Shown piece by piece: positions 1 through 8,442 of a DNA stretch of 64,000 nucleotides (position 1 is the stretch's first letter; every line of letters begins with the position of its first letter). The stretch lies in the NCBI RefSeq assembly GCF_003347495.1, contig NZ_QCXY01000013.1:62001-126000 (forward strand), read 5' to 3'. The notes below the pieces were generated by a model. It did not search any database. It worked only from the letters and a program-made list of their open reading frames with translations, and was not told where the DNA came from. The DNA is from Pleomorphovibrio marinus. GTDB taxonomy: Bacteria > Bacteroidota > Bacteroidia > Cytophagales > Cyclobacteriaceae. The position numbers and the translations under genes are program-made.

Positions 1-409
1 GGTTTGATAAGTTCCAAACCCTATCCGATAGTTTTAAACCGTCAATAGTCCGGTTCAGGAAAGCATTTAAAGGCCTTTCATATGTCGCATTAATCAGGTC
101 TTTTACATTCTGGCTAATGGTTCGTCCATCATAGGAACGGTAAACCAAATCGGTGAAGTTCTTTTGGCTTGCCTGGAAAGAAACTTGAATCCCGTTTACA
201 ATGGCCGCCTCAACTTCAATCCTGAAACCCTTTAAAGCCTCCTGGATCTTTCTTTTGAGTACAGGGTTGTCATCTAATCTGAAGGTATCACCAACCATCT
301 TTAAGCCGCTGGCACCGGAAATGACCTGAATTACCCTGTCGTAGGCTTCATCTATCTGTCGCTGTACCCTGCGTATGTTTCGCCTGTTTTCTTCTTCCTC
401 GGGTGTCAT
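1..409 (-). CDS. Phage protein, 3' end outside window (partial)
   Basis: The reading frame is open from an ATG at 409 to the window edge, giving 136 residues with no stop. The start (MTPEEEENRRNIRR) is highly charged and probably helical, and the visible part has no domain I can name. Its ATG overlaps the TGA of the upstream gene (ATGA at 406-409), so it belongs to the leftward late operon that follows terminase and portal. By position a head-morphogenesis or minor head protein is likely, but this is inference. Confidence 0.6.
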   Translation of the reverse strand, partial: MTPEEEENRRNIRRVQRQIDEAYDRVIQVISGASGLKMVGDTFRLDDNPVLKRKIQEALKGFRIEVEAAIVNGIQVSFQASQKNFTDLVYRSYDGRTISQNVKDLINATYERPLNAFLNRTIDGLKLSDRVWNLSN

Positions 410-660
410 TTGTTGTTATTTTGGTGCCTTTCCCAAGCCTTAAACCCCTTATCCCAATACTTCATAAACACCATAGCAAAGGTGGGTCTGCTGGATTGGA
501 ATTGGTAAATAGGTTGGTATGGGTTTTCTGCTTTTATTCCTTCATGCTGACATGCTTTTACCCCCTTCATAAAAGCGCCCCTGAAAGCCGGGTTTTTAAT
601 CGTTTCGGCTTCTTTGTTGATGTTTTGGGAGTTGGGCCATATTTCGGGGGAGGTGGTCAT
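406..660 (-). CDS. Small phage protein with RMF/CrpP-like pattern
   Basis: This 84-residue protein overlaps both neighbours by ATGA. Residues 24 to 77 read A-F-x-x-G..G-x-K-A...ENPY...YWDKGFKAW. This resembles the spacing of ribosome modulation factor and CrpP-like small proteins (Gly/Ala helix, an Asn/Cys-Pro-Tyr turn, then W-x-x-G-x-x-A), with an insertion between the two halves. The likeness is by eye. Location between portal and head genes suggests a late product. If the family call is wrong it is simply a hypothetical late protein. Confidence 0.55.
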   Translation of the reverse strand: MTTSPEIWPNSQNINKEAETIKNPAFRGAFMKGVKACQHEGIKAENPYQPIYQFQSSRPTFAMVFMKYWDKGFKAWERHQNNNK

Positions 661-986
661 TTAGGGTAAACCCTGTGAACATTTTCAATAAACCAATCAA
701 TAGCCTCCTTAGCCAAATCAGATTTATCATTTGGATCAATAGGTAATTCTAATCCCTCTTTTTTTAGCCATGGGTCAAAGATGTGATTTGGAATTACAGC
801 TATCCTTTTATCTGAGGTAACCACAAAATAAAGCGTCTTGAATGCTAATTCTTCATTGTATTCTTTGTTTTTACGCCTCATGACCTCCCTGTCAATATCA
901 TCTGAAATGCAGAAGTATTCGAGGTTATCGGAACCCAGTTTATCAAGGTTCAATTTTTCGACAATCCTAAATTTATATGTAGCCAT
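657..986 (-). CDS. Hypothetical phage protein (109 aa)
   Basis: A 109-residue acidic/basic mixed protein directly downstream of the portal gene (2 bp gap) and coupled by ATGA to the next gene. It has no signal peptide or membrane segment. The middle is beta-strand-like (TLYFVVTSDKRIAVIPNHIF) and the C-terminus probably helical. No family recognised. Its place in the portal operon suggests a structural or assembly accessory. Confidence 0.6.
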   Translation of the reverse strand: MATYKFRIVEKLNLDKLGSDNLEYFCISDDIDREVMRRKNKEYNEELAFKTLYFVVTSDKRIAVIPNHIFDPWLKKEGLELPIDPNDKSDLAKEAIDWFIENVHRVYPK

Positions 987-988
987 AA

Positions 989-2386
989 TTACACCTCCAT
1001 CCCTCCAAGTTCTTCTTCATTAATCTGCCTGATCTCTTCCTCTGAATCATCAACATACCCCAATGTTTCAATTGCTGTTTTCCTGGACATAAACGATTTA
1101 CCCCCTAATGCTGTGGAAATATTGGACATCAAAGTAGATTGATCATCAATCATGTACGGGGTGATTTCGGGGTCTATTTCCATGTTGTTAGCCTCTTCCT
1201 TGTATTTCCCGTTCATGGTGCCAATGTAGGCCAAAATCAAGCTATACCTCCTCTGCAAATGCTCCACAAAGATTTCTTTCTTATCCTCTACTTTAAGATG
1301 GGCATCCATGAACATCAATTTCAAGGCTATACCTGTGATGTTTCCGATTCCTTTGACTGATTCAAAAGAGATGTCAGGCGTTTGGGTGAGGCTGTAAATG
1401 AACCTTACCAGCGTTTCAATTTCCAGTTTGACAGCATCTGGGGCCTGATCCCATGAAAGGTATTGGGCTTTTGCGTTTTCATCAGCTTCAAGGATCTTTC
1501 CAGATTCTCCTTTTTGAGCAAATCCGGTAATTTCGCCGTTCACAAAAATGGTAGGGGAGGCGTGGTAATCGATCGTGTCAGCATAGTTGGAGAACAGCTT
1601 TTCCATCCTGTCAATCAATCCCTGTACGTCATGCCATTCTGGGTTATCCTGCCTTGAATAGACCACCGGGATTTTACCGATTGGATTGTCAACCCTGTTA
1701 ACCTCAACCCACCCCTCTTTTTCTTTCTTCCAGACTACCTTTTCATCTGCTGTATAGGTTTCAAAATAGACTTCCTTTTCGTCTCCCTTTTTGATTTCGT
1801 ATTCCCGAGAGAATGCTACCAAATCATCGGTATCATCGAAAATAGGGTAAAGCAGGTCACCGCTCAACGGACTCCAAATTGTTGATTTAATTTTCAGGTC
1901 AGAAGGGAACCCGTATTTTGTGTGAGTTTCTTTTGCGTCAAATGTATACCACATTTCCGCAACCTCAGTGGCTTTGAATAGTTCCCGGGCTAATCGCTTG
2001 TTGAATGATTGTTCCTTGATCGATCTGAGTATCTTTTTCAGGCTGTCAAAAACTATTTCCCCGGTGTCACTCAATTGGGAATCAATAGGGAAAGGTTTGA
2101 CCGGGTTCCCGAATAGAAAGCTGGCAGCCCGTTTAACAATCAGTTTTTGTATGGCCAGGGCTATTCTTGCAACCGGTTCGACTGCGGTTTGCCCATCCTC
2201 TTTTTTTACCTGCTTATCCGGTCTCTTTACCTTGCTGGTAATGTCATGCAAATAGGGGTCATATTCCTTTTTGATCCTGTCAATTTCAGGATGATCACCG
2301 TCCCTTAATTTCAGGGTTTCAATGATCTTTTTGATCTCCTGGATATCTTCACCTGTCAGGTCTAATATTAATTCGTTTACTTTCAT
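989..2386 (-). CDS. Phage portal protein (SPP1 gp6-like)
   Basis: This 465-residue protein is immediately downstream of the terminase large subunit and overlaps it by ATGA (2383-2386). Length, position and overall pattern fit the SPP1 Gp6-like portal family: a charged helical N-terminus, a clip/stem region with VARIALAIQKLIVKRAASFLFG near residues 72-93, a middle with PLSGDLLYPIFDD, and an acidic C-terminus. Portals form the dodecameric ring through which DNA enters the capsid and which docks terminase. The family call rests on context and recognisable phrases rather than catalytic motifs, since portals have none. Confidence 0.85.
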   Translation of the reverse strand: MKVNELILDLTGEDIQEIKKIIETLKLRDGDHPEIDRIKKEYDPYLHDITSKVKRPDKQVKKEDGQTAVEPVARIALAIQKLIVKRAASFLFGNPVKPFPIDSQLSDTGEIVFDSLKKILRSIKEQSFNKRLARELFKATEVAEMWYTFDAKETHTKYGFPSDLKIKSTIWSPLSGDLLYPIFDDTDDLVAFSREYEIKKGDEKEVYFETYTADEKVVWKKEKEGWVEVNRVDNPIGKIPVVYSRQDNPEWHDVQGLIDRMEKLFSNYADTIDYHASPTIFVNGEITGFAQKGESGKILEADENAKAQYLSWDQAPDAVKLEIETLVRFIYSLTQTPDISFESVKGIGNITGIALKLMFMDAHLKVEDKKEIFVEHLQRRYSLILAYIGTMNGKYKEEANNMEIDPEITPYMIDDQSTLMSNISTALGGKSFMSRKTAIETLGYVDDSEEEIRQINEEELGGMEV

Positions 2387-3930
2387 CGGAAAAACTGTGT
2401 TAAGTTCTGCTTCTTTCTGTGATAATGAGGGGCAAACGTATTGGCCAGTGAATCGAACTTATCCGGTGACCTTCCAAGCCTCTTTATGATTTCATCTTTC
2501 TTTTCGATTATGATGGATCCGTTTGATTGGAACATCCATTTTATTTCGCTCGCTTCTTCTGTTAGGTCTACATCTTCAGGCAGCATTGCCCCGGTTTCAT
2601 TCTTCGGGTCCAACCAATCCCGAACTCCCCAAAAACAAAAAGCTCTCATGTTGGCAAACTTGTACTCACCTGTAATATCTGATAAGGGATTTCCAAACTT
2701 ATCCTCTGCTTTGTTTCCAAATTTGACCGAATAGATTTGATCTGTTAACCCCTGTTCATCCAGTCTGGAATATACCCCAGCACCCTCTCCAATAGTGTCA
2801 ATGAAGGCTATGGATCCTGGGTTTTGCTCCAATCTTGTTTTGGTCATTCCGGCTACCTTCATGTGTTCTGCCTTACCTCCGGAGTTCATAGCATAGAAAT
2901 CCGTTACCCTGGCATCAAATCGGTTACAGAATACCGATTTATCACGACCCATTCCCGCCACATCTACGCCTATCCTAGCAGGTTCTTTGGTTTTGTAGTT
3001 CTTATTATCCCTCCATCGTTTTTGGGCCAATTCAATCCACTGGTGAGGGATTAGGGTATCTTCTCCAACCTTAGGGAATGTTCCCAATACTTTTTTCCTA
3101 AAAAGGTCATTTGGTCTGTATAATTGGCCTTCCCATTCAAAATCATCATGTTCAATATTGAATTCATCTTCCCTGATTGGCTCTGCCCATGAATTGACCT
3201 TATCCAATACCCATTCATAATCCACCTGTCCGGGGATAACTATTTTCTTTTCAACTACATTAGTGGCGTTGAGTGAGCTTAGGGAGAACCTGGACCAACG
3301 TTCTTTTTTTTGGGACCTGGCAGCGTATCCGGTCAATATATTGGGATTGAACACTATCAATAACCTTGAATTACCCTGTAGGTTACCCTCGATGGCTTCA
3401 AATGTTCCCTCTGGTATTCCCGTTGCCTCTGTTACCACAAACATCGTATTGACAGCGTGAAAGCCTGACCATGCCTCATGCGTGTTATCGTCAGCTTTAA
3501 ATCCCGTTAAGAACCATTCTTCCCAATCGGTCCTAATATCATTTCCAGAAAATCGCCCAGGTAATTCTATACCTCTTTGTCTGGCTTTCCTTATCAGTTT
3601 ACGTATTTCAGGCACCATAATGTTAATTACCTGCCTTCCTGTGGGAGCGGTGTTGGCTACTTTGGTATTTGCTATCAAATTACCTTCTTTGTCCCATCTA
3701 GGGGTAAGGTAAAAAAAACATACAGAAGCCACAGCCGCAATGAAGTCTTTCCCCCTGGATGTTCCGCTTGCAACGGTGGTACGTGGGTTGTTTTGAACAG
3801 ATCTTAATATTTCGGCTTGTTCATCATCAAGAATGGCCCCAAGTGCTTCACGTGCAAAAAGGCACCAATCCTTACGCCATTCTTTGATGGTGGATTTTGC
3901 TTTTTGCTCTATGACGGCTGTATTACTCAT
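2383..3930 (-). CDS. Terminase large subunit
   Basis: This 515-residue protein is the ATP-driven DNA packaging motor and headful or cos nuclease. A deviant Walker A (GTSRGKDF) sits at residues 56-63 and a Walker B-like strand (MFVVTEATGIP) at 163-173, where Glu168 could be the catalytic carboxylate. The RNase H-like nuclease half begins near residue 320 with RIGVDVAGMGRDKSVF, whose Asp residues fit the metal site. It overlaps the small subunit by 8 bp upstream and the portal by ATGA downstream, the usual packaging order. Confidence 0.93.
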   Translation of the reverse strand: MSNTAVIEQKAKSTIKEWRKDWCLFAREALGAILDDEQAEILRSVQNNPRTTVASGTSRGKDFIAAVASVCFFYLTPRWDKEGNLIANTKVANTAPTGRQVINIMVPEIRKLIRKARQRGIELPGRFSGNDIRTDWEEWFLTGFKADDNTHEAWSGFHAVNTMFVVTEATGIPEGTFEAIEGNLQGNSRLLIVFNPNILTGYAARSQKKERWSRFSLSSLNATNVVEKKIVIPGQVDYEWVLDKVNSWAEPIREDEFNIEHDDFEWEGQLYRPNDLFRKKVLGTFPKVGEDTLIPHQWIELAQKRWRDNKNYKTKEPARIGVDVAGMGRDKSVFCNRFDARVTDFYAMNSGGKAEHMKVAGMTKTRLEQNPGSIAFIDTIGEGAGVYSRLDEQGLTDQIYSVKFGNKAEDKFGNPLSDITGEYKFANMRAFCFWGVRDWLDPKNETGAMLPEDVDLTEEASEIKWMFQSNGSIIIEKKDEIIKRLGRSPDKFDSLANTFAPHYHRKKQNLTQFFR

Positions 3931-4471
3931 CTTCTGTTTCCTCTGCGCTCGTTTCTCTCAGGAAGTCGAAGAACCCCTTTCCTTGCGAGGTAACATCAAT
4001 CCTTTCAGGGGCATCTATTCCAAGGATCCTGCAACGCCTTTCAATGCATTTTTCAACCCCTGACAGGTAGGCGGGATTACCAAAGTTTACCATGTTGATA
4101 GTCTGTATTTCCTGTTGGGTGGGTTTGATAGGATTACCGTCTTTATCGGTTCCTACCTGGCCCATTAGCTTTTTTGACTTCTTTTCGTAGTCCTCTATGG
4201 ATTTATCCCAAGCCATCCAATAAGTCCTTTCAAGCTTATTGATCTTTTCAAGTTCTATCAGCTTTTGTTTGTTGATATCATCGATCCGGTCTTTCTCCCA
4301 TTCTTTCAGGAGCTTGTTTAGATCATTGTGAATTGTTCGATAGGAAACGTATTTTTCAATTCCTACATGTTTAGAAAGCATCAAAGCAATAGCCCTGACA
4401 GAATAGCCCTTCAAGTAGTGTTCAGCTACGAAGTTCTTATCTCTTTCCAGTTCTGGTTTTGATCGTGCCAT
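3923..4471 (-). CDS. Terminase small subunit
   Basis: A 182-residue protein directly upstream of and overlapping TerL. The first 60 residues contain a probable helix-turn-helix (HYLKGYSVRAIALMLSK, then VSYRTIHNDLNKLLKEW) for recognising the packaging site. A long charged helical middle suits oligomerisation, and the C-terminal tail (ERIDVTSQGKGFFDFLRE) may contact TerL. The call rests on gene position and domain layout. Confidence 0.8.
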   Translation of the reverse strand: MARSKPELERDKNFVAEHYLKGYSVRAIALMLSKHVGIEKYVSYRTIHNDLNKLLKEWEKDRIDDINKQKLIELEKINKLERTYWMAWDKSIEDYEKKSKKLMGQVGTDKDGNPIKPTQQEIQTINMVNFGNPAYLSGVEKCIERRCRILGIDAPERIDVTSQGKGFFDFLRETSAEETEDE

Positions 4472-4500
4472 TATGTGAAATTTCTAATATGTTCAATAAT

Positions 4501-5049
4501 TTATCTTAGTATTATCCCCTCATATTTGGATATGGTTTCCTCTATTTCATTCCTAATTTCTTCATAAGAATCAATCTGATCAAAGATGATTTCCAGTTTG
4601 ATTTCGTTCTTTTGGGTAGGTGTTGATTGCCCTGTGTCCTCTTCATCCCAACCCACCGGAAGATCCATACCCCAATGTTCAAGTTCCTCTATATCCCATT
4701 CGTTTGCAATCATATCAAAATTATGCTCTCCAAAAGAAATATTATCTTTCTGAATTATCGCCCTAATAGTCTTAGCAGGTGTTTTAGCATCAAGAACCTT
4801 ACAAGGAATTTCCTTATACTTTAGGTGCTTACAAGCCTGCAACCTCATATTACCCCCGATAGCTACAAATAGCCCTTTCAAGGGATAAACCAAAACTTCT
4901 CTCATTTCAAGCATCTCAGGATCATCAACAATGCTTTGCACAAGCTTTTCAAACTTATGATCCTTGATCAATCTGGGGTTGGCCGGGACATCAGGTATTT
5001 GTCCGGTGTTTGGAACCACTTTCGATATGTCAATCCATTGGGTTTTCAT
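4501..5049 (-). CDS. ParB/Srx-like nuclease-fold protein
   Basis: 182 residues. The pattern PNTGQIPDVPANPRLIKD...LVQSIVDDPEMLEMREVLVYP...VAIGGNMRLQACKHLKYKEIPCKV is that of the ParB N-terminal fold, with GGNMRL standing for the conserved GxxR box that binds CTP or nucleotide in ParB and Noc. It lacks a ParB HTH/dimerisation tail. Phage ParB-like proteins of this kind often sit next to terminase small subunits and DNA methyltransferases. It overlaps the upstream 131-residue gene by ATGA. Its activity (DNA binding, nuclease or NTPase) cannot be told from sequence alone. Confidence 0.8.
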   Translation of the reverse strand: MKTQWIDISKVVPNTGQIPDVPANPRLIKDHKFEKLVQSIVDDPEMLEMREVLVYPLKGLFVAIGGNMRLQACKHLKYKEIPCKVLDAKTPAKTIRAIIQKDNISFGEHNFDMIANEWDIEELEHWGMDLPVGWDEEDTGQSTPTQKNEIKLEIIFDQIDSYEEIRNEIEETISKYEGIILR

Positions 5050-5441
5050 TCTCTTATTACTTCTTTTGTGAGTTGGTTTACAATACTCCTGAAATCTGAA
5101 TAAATCGAATAGAAATCCTTTGCCCTCCTTACTTTCTTAAGAAGCTGTTTCCTGTTGATTGAAGGGATATTTTCTATGATCTCAGTTCCCAATCCCGTTT
5201 TCATCCTTTGGTCATGTGCCAGTGAAATCGGGTCATAGATGTTCATTATCACAGCAATGCAAATGAGCATCTTGTTATATTTTGGAATCCTCCTTGGGAG
5301 TATTGATTTCGAAATACCATTAATCTTGGAATAGTCGTTAAGTAGCGGCCTGTTCCTCCTGATTTCTTGTAATATCTGTCCCTTGACGTTAGGGTAGTAG
5401 ATATCTAGAATCCTGCATATTTCGAAGTTTGTGGCTCCCAT
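5046..5441 (-). CDS. Hypothetical first gene of terminase operon (131 aa)
   Basis: A basic 131-residue protein with several Ile/Arg-rich helices (NRPLLNDYSKINGISKSILPRR). The start MGATNFEICRILDIYYPNVKGQILQEIRR could be a helix-turn-helix. A promoter-like element lies directly upstream at 5445-5479, with its -7 box ending only about 6 bp from the ATG, so the transcript may be nearly leaderless. It is followed by parB-like, terS, terL and portal. No family recognised; a DNA-binding late regulator or packaging-site factor is possible. Confidence 0.65.
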   Translation of the reverse strand: MGATNFEICRILDIYYPNVKGQILQEIRRNRPLLNDYSKINGISKSILPRRIPKYNKMLICIAVIMNIYDPISLAHDQRMKTGLGTEIIENIPSINRKQLLKKVRRAKDFYSIYSDFRSIVNQLTKEVIRE

Positions 5442-5444
5442 TTT

Positions 5445-5479
5445 GACAAATTAAGCATTTTACATTACTATTCAAGTAG
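5445..5479 (-). promoter_or_regulatory. Prophage promoter element for terminase operon
   Basis: Reading the minus strand, TACTTGA provides a -33 TTG, and 19 bp later TAATTTG matches the Bacteroidota -7 consensus TAnnTTTG. It aligns with five other elements in the prophage. The intervening dyad is degenerate here. Confidence 0.6.
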
Positions 5480-5668
5480 TTAAACCGAAAAAAGAGTGGT
5501 TAGGTTAGCCATATTATTAATCCCGAACCCGAAGCAAACCCACGGGTCAAGCCTGAAAATCCACCATGATACTAAGGTGACTAATAAGCCTCCGATAAAA
5601 TGTAGGGCGATAAATGCATAGGGGTGTATCCCGTTAAGCTTTTTGAATATTTTTGATAGTGTTTTCAT
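5480..5668 (-). CDS. Small membrane protein, possible holin-like
   Basis: 62 residues: a basic N-terminus (KTLSKIFKKLNG), then a strong transmembrane segment (FIALHFIGGLLVTLVSWWIF, about residues 18-37) and a second, weaker hydrophobic stretch (residues 42-60). Small two-segment membrane proteins next to tail genes are often holins or lysis accessories. No lysin lies beside it here, so the role is open. Confidence 0.55.
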   Translation of the reverse strand: MKTLSKIFKKLNGIHPYAFIALHFIGGLLVTLVSWWIFRLDPWVCFGFGINNMANLTTLFSV

Positions 5669-5679
5669 GGTATGTTTGT

Positions 5680-6072
5680 TTAATCCATCTCTATTTTTTT
5701 CGCTTCAACAAAGAAGCTGTCAAGTTCCTCTTCTGTCATGCCTACTATTTCGGCCATACCTTTGATTGTGTTGCTTTGCCTTCTCCATGTGTCTATTTCC
5801 ACCCATGCTATTAGCATCATTGGGTTATCAGATTGCGATATAGCCTGTTCTACCTGTTCCAGTTTTCCTAATATTTTGAGCATCACCTTCCCCTGAAACT
5901 TGGTGATTTCTTGGGGGATTCCGTTGATTTCCTTGGGCCAATTGATTTCAACCTCGTAATCATCGGTTTCGCTACGGTATCGGGCACTAATTACATAATC
6001 CTCTAATCCTTCTGGAATATCAGCTCGAAAGGGGTCTTGTCTCGATCCTGTGCCTGTTTTTTGTGCTATCAT
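5680..6072 (-). CDS. Hypothetical phage protein (130 aa)
   Basis: A 130-residue soluble acidic protein coupled by ATGA (6069-6072) to the end of the fibre gene. The C-terminal half is predicted helical (VMLKILGKLEQVEQAISQ; IVGMTEEELDSFFVEAKKIEMD). Coupling suggests it acts with the fibre, perhaps as a chaperone or assembly factor. No family recognised. Confidence 0.6.
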   Translation of the reverse strand: MIAQKTGTGSRQDPFRADIPEGLEDYVISARYRSETDDYEVEINWPKEINGIPQEITKFQGKVMLKILGKLEQVEQAISQSDNPMMLIAWVEIDTWRRQSNTIKGMAEIVGMTEEELDSFFVEAKKIEMD

Positions 6073-7310
6073 ACCACTCTTGTTATTGAGAAATTAGAAA
6101 TCATATTCTGAGACCTCGTACCGATTATTCCAGCGAACGCAACATCTGAGCTATTTACAAACACGCTATTATCATTTTCAACGTCAACTACTGAATTGTT
6201 TGAAGGGTAATCCGATGATCCTACAAACAAAATAGACCTTCCACCTGGTGATATTTCCCCTCTTCTGTAATATTTAATAAATCCGTTTACACCAATTTGA
6301 GCTGCCCCCCTTGCTGTATTTGAAATACCAGATTCATTATAATTTTTCTCTAATAACAAAGTTTCAATCCCAGAAATAACCCTATATAAAGAAAATCCGT
6401 AACTAGTAGTTGCGGTATCAAATAATATATAATAATAATTATCAATATCTTTTCCAATTATAAATCCACAACTAATCTGTTGTGAAGTGTTAAACCCCCT
6501 CGTCTGACAAAAACCACGAACAGACAAAGACCCAAATCCCGTATTAATTATTGATGCGTTTAATGAATCTGTAGATGGGCTCGCTCTATTCGAGGTGATT
6601 ATCATCCCGTCACCTAAAAATGTCTGCCATGTTTGCCCTGAATCAGATACCCCAATAGGTCCGTTTCCTCTTGAAAATGAATCCCAAGCAAACAAATTAT
6701 CCAAATCAACCATCCCCGCCAACGGGCTTTTCAAAAGAGGCACCTTACTCTTCAAAAACTCCGTTTCATTCACCCTAACCGCAACCCCCTGAGCATTCAC
6801 CCTGAATAAATCACCCTCTTGGGCATCTGTGAAATTAATCTTCTCGGTTATCTCGTTTTTTGAAGTCTCTGCATCACTTGCACTTTGAGCAGCATCTTCC
6901 GCATGTCCCCTACTCGACTTAGTGCCTTCCCCTCCTGGCTCGTTGCCTTCTGCCCAGGACTGGGAGAGGGTGGTAAAACCTTGAGCATCATTCTTTGCTT
7001 GTTCTACTTCCCCTGCCGTCTGGTCGATCTGCTGTTTAGTGACATCAATTTCGCCTTTAGTTACGTCTACCTGACTCTTTATTGTTTCCGTGTCATTTTT
7101 TGCTTGTAGGGCAATTCCAGATGCTGTATTGACCTCCTGTTTTTTTAGGGTAACATCCTCTTGTGCGCTAATAACAATATCCTTATCGGTGGCTACCTGT
7201 TGAGTATAAGCGGCAACATGATTATACCATCCCTCCATCTGGGTCATGGCAAAATCCTTGGTTATGACGTTGTAAACTATCCTATTTCCGCTAACTGTTA
7301 TCTGTGGCAT
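6069..7310 (-). CDS. Putative tail fibre / receptor-binding protein
   Basis: 413 residues. The N-terminal 30 residues could attach to the tail. Residues 35-155 are a helical, Gln/Thr/Asp-rich stalk with repeated pieces (VDVTKGEIDVTKQQIDQTAG), typical of trimeric fibre coiled coils. From about residue 205 to the end is a beta-rich domain (AWDSFSRGNGPIG...YYYILFDTATTSYGFSLYRV) of laminin-G/lectin-like appearance that could bind a cell-surface glycan. It overlaps a small upstream adaptor-like gene by 20 bp. Its location between the methyltransferases and terminase is unusual for a fibre gene. Confidence 0.7.
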   Translation of the reverse strand: MPQITVSGNRIVYNVITKDFAMTQMEGWYNHVAAYTQQVATDKDIVISAQEDVTLKKQEVNTASGIALQAKNDTETIKSQVDVTKGEIDVTKQQIDQTAGEVEQAKNDAQGFTTLSQSWAEGNEPGGEGTKSSRGHAEDAAQSASDAETSKNEITEKINFTDAQEGDLFRVNAQGVAVRVNETEFLKSKVPLLKSPLAGMVDLDNLFAWDSFSRGNGPIGVSDSGQTWQTFLGDGMIITSNRASPSTDSLNASIINTGFGSLSVRGFCQTRGFNTSQQISCGFIIGKDIDNYYYILFDTATTSYGFSLYRVISGIETLLLEKNYNESGISNTARGAAQIGVNGFIKYYRRGEISPGGRSILFVGSSDYPSNNSVVDVENDNSVFVNSSDVAFAGIIGTRSQNMISNFSITRVV

Positions 7311-7665
7311 GGTTGGTGTTCGTTTTGAAGATGTTCAGTTTACCGGGAAAAAAAGTATGGGGCTTTCCGTCTTTCACCGCTTTAATGTCCCAAAATTTAG
7401 AACTCATTGAGATTAGGGGCTCATGGTCAATTTCCCAAACAAGGACGGTCGGGCTTTCAACGCTTCGGGTTAGTCCGGTATCAAGGTCGTAGGATTTAAC
7501 TGCCTCCGATTGCATGTCCAAATTTTCCTTAAGGTCAATTTTGATCGTGTCAAAAGTATTCCAGTCCATTTCAGGAATTTCAATCTCCACCTTTTCATCC
7601 CGGCCCTGATAAACGTTGATATGGACCATGTTTTTTTTGACCTCAATTAGCTCTTTGTTATACAT
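7291..7665 (-). CDS. Putative baseplate/fibre adaptor protein (BppU-like)
   Basis: 124 residues from ATG 7665. An upstream in-frame TTG at 7701 falls inside a terminator-like hairpin, so it is a poor start. The beta-rich sequence (VHINVYQGRDEKVEIEIPEMDW, TVLVWEIDHEPLISM, KFWDIKAVKDGKPHTFFPG) resembles the N-terminal domain of upper-baseplate proteins that describe a quantity with ID..F constraints. It overlaps the fibre gene by 20 bp. The function is inferred from the pairing with the fibre and from general appearance. Confidence 0.6.
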   Translation of the reverse strand: MYNKELIEVKKNMVHINVYQGRDEKVEIEIPEMDWNTFDTIKIDLKENLDMQSEAVKSYDLDTGLTRSVESPTVLVWEIDHEPLISMSSKFWDIKAVKDGKPHTFFPGKLNIFKTNTNHATDNS

Positions 7666-7683
7666 ATCGATTGCCTTAAACCC

Positions 7684-7716
7684 AAAAAAGGGCAGGGTCA
7701 AAGCCCATACCCTTTT
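7684..7716 (-). terminator. Intrinsic terminator-like hairpin
   Basis: On the minus strand AAAAGGG pairs with CCCTTTT, with an inner GGG/CCC pair around a short loop, followed by a run of Ts. It lies downstream of the methyltransferase stop and also downstream of the promoter-like element at 7750-7781. It could therefore end the methyltransferase transcript or attenuate the fibre transcript. Confidence 0.6.
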
Positions 7717-7749
7717 CAGTCAAACCCAAAATAACCTATTATAGACAAG

Positions 7750-7781
7750 CAAGTTAAGTATTTTGCTTGAATAGTCAAGTG
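7750..7781 (-). promoter_or_regulatory. Prophage promoter element upstream of fibre module
   Basis: On the minus strand ACTTGA is followed 19 bp after its TTG by TAACTTG, with an AAG...CTT dyad between. It matches the shared prophage promoter pattern. Confidence 0.55.
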
Positions 7782-7787
7782 TTTTGG

Positions 7788-8441
7788 TCAAAATAATTGG
7801 AGTTGGTTTATATGGTTCTCAAATCTTTTCACCGAAGCATCAAAGTATTCCTTGTCCAGTTCAATTCCTGTAAAATCAAACCCTAGATTGTAGGCTGCTA
7901 TTCTACTGGAGCCTGATCCGAGGTGTGTATCGAGTATTTTATCCCCTTCCTTGGCGTAGTTCATCAATATCCATTCGTAGAGTTTTACTGGTTTTTGGGT
8001 GGGATGTAGGCGCTCTTCCTTGTTCTTCATATCCCCTTGAATAAATCCTGACCATGTGAATTTGAATTTTCTAACTGGTGATTTAAATGATGTCCAAGCT
8101 AATTCTCCATCAGCGAAATCAGATCCTCCATTGTTTTTATCCCAAAACAGAAAACAAGGGGTTGGAAATAGATTGAAATAGTTTCCTCCCCATATTATTT
8201 GATTTTTAGACACTCTAAATAATTCATTAAAATAAAAATCGTCTGGAATTAGACAATCCCATTCTCCTCTTTTATACTTTTTTGCTTTTCTGTAAAGCCC
8301 CCCCCCTTCTCCTAAGCTTTGTTTGGTGATATTTATCCCATAAGGAGGATCAACCACCGCCAACTCAAAATACCCATCCATCACCCCAGCCATATAATCC
8401 ATGCAATCCCCTTGAATTACCCTAGTTCTATCTTCTTTCAT
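7788..8441 (-). CDS. DNA methyltransferase, DPPY type (beta order)
   Basis: 217 residues. Motif IV DPPY (VVDPPYGINI) appears near residue 32, then HPTQKPVKLYEWIL near residue 143 and the AdoMet-binding motif I (LDTHLGSGSSRIAA) near residue 166. Motif IV before motif I is the beta-class order of N6-adenine and N4-cytosine methyltransferases. The target-recognition part is short. It sits 1 bp from a second methyltransferase and has no restriction enzyme partner nearby, so it probably protects phage DNA from host restriction. Confidence 0.88.
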   Translation of the reverse strand: MKEDRTRVIQGDCMDYMAGVMDGYFELAVVDPPYGINITKQSLGEGGGLYRKAKKYKRGEWDCLIPDDFYFNELFRVSKNQIIWGGNYFNLFPTPCFLFWDKNNGGSDFADGELAWTSFKSPVRKFKFTWSGFIQGDMKNKEERLHPTQKPVKLYEWILMNYAKEGDKILDTHLGSGSSRIAAYNLGFDFTGIELDKEYFDASVKRFENHINQLQLF

Positions 8442-8442
8442 A

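Noticed and set aside
403-669. Open frame on the + strand, 88 residues
   Set aside because: It lies opposite three tightly coupled minus-strand phage genes and has no recognisable features.
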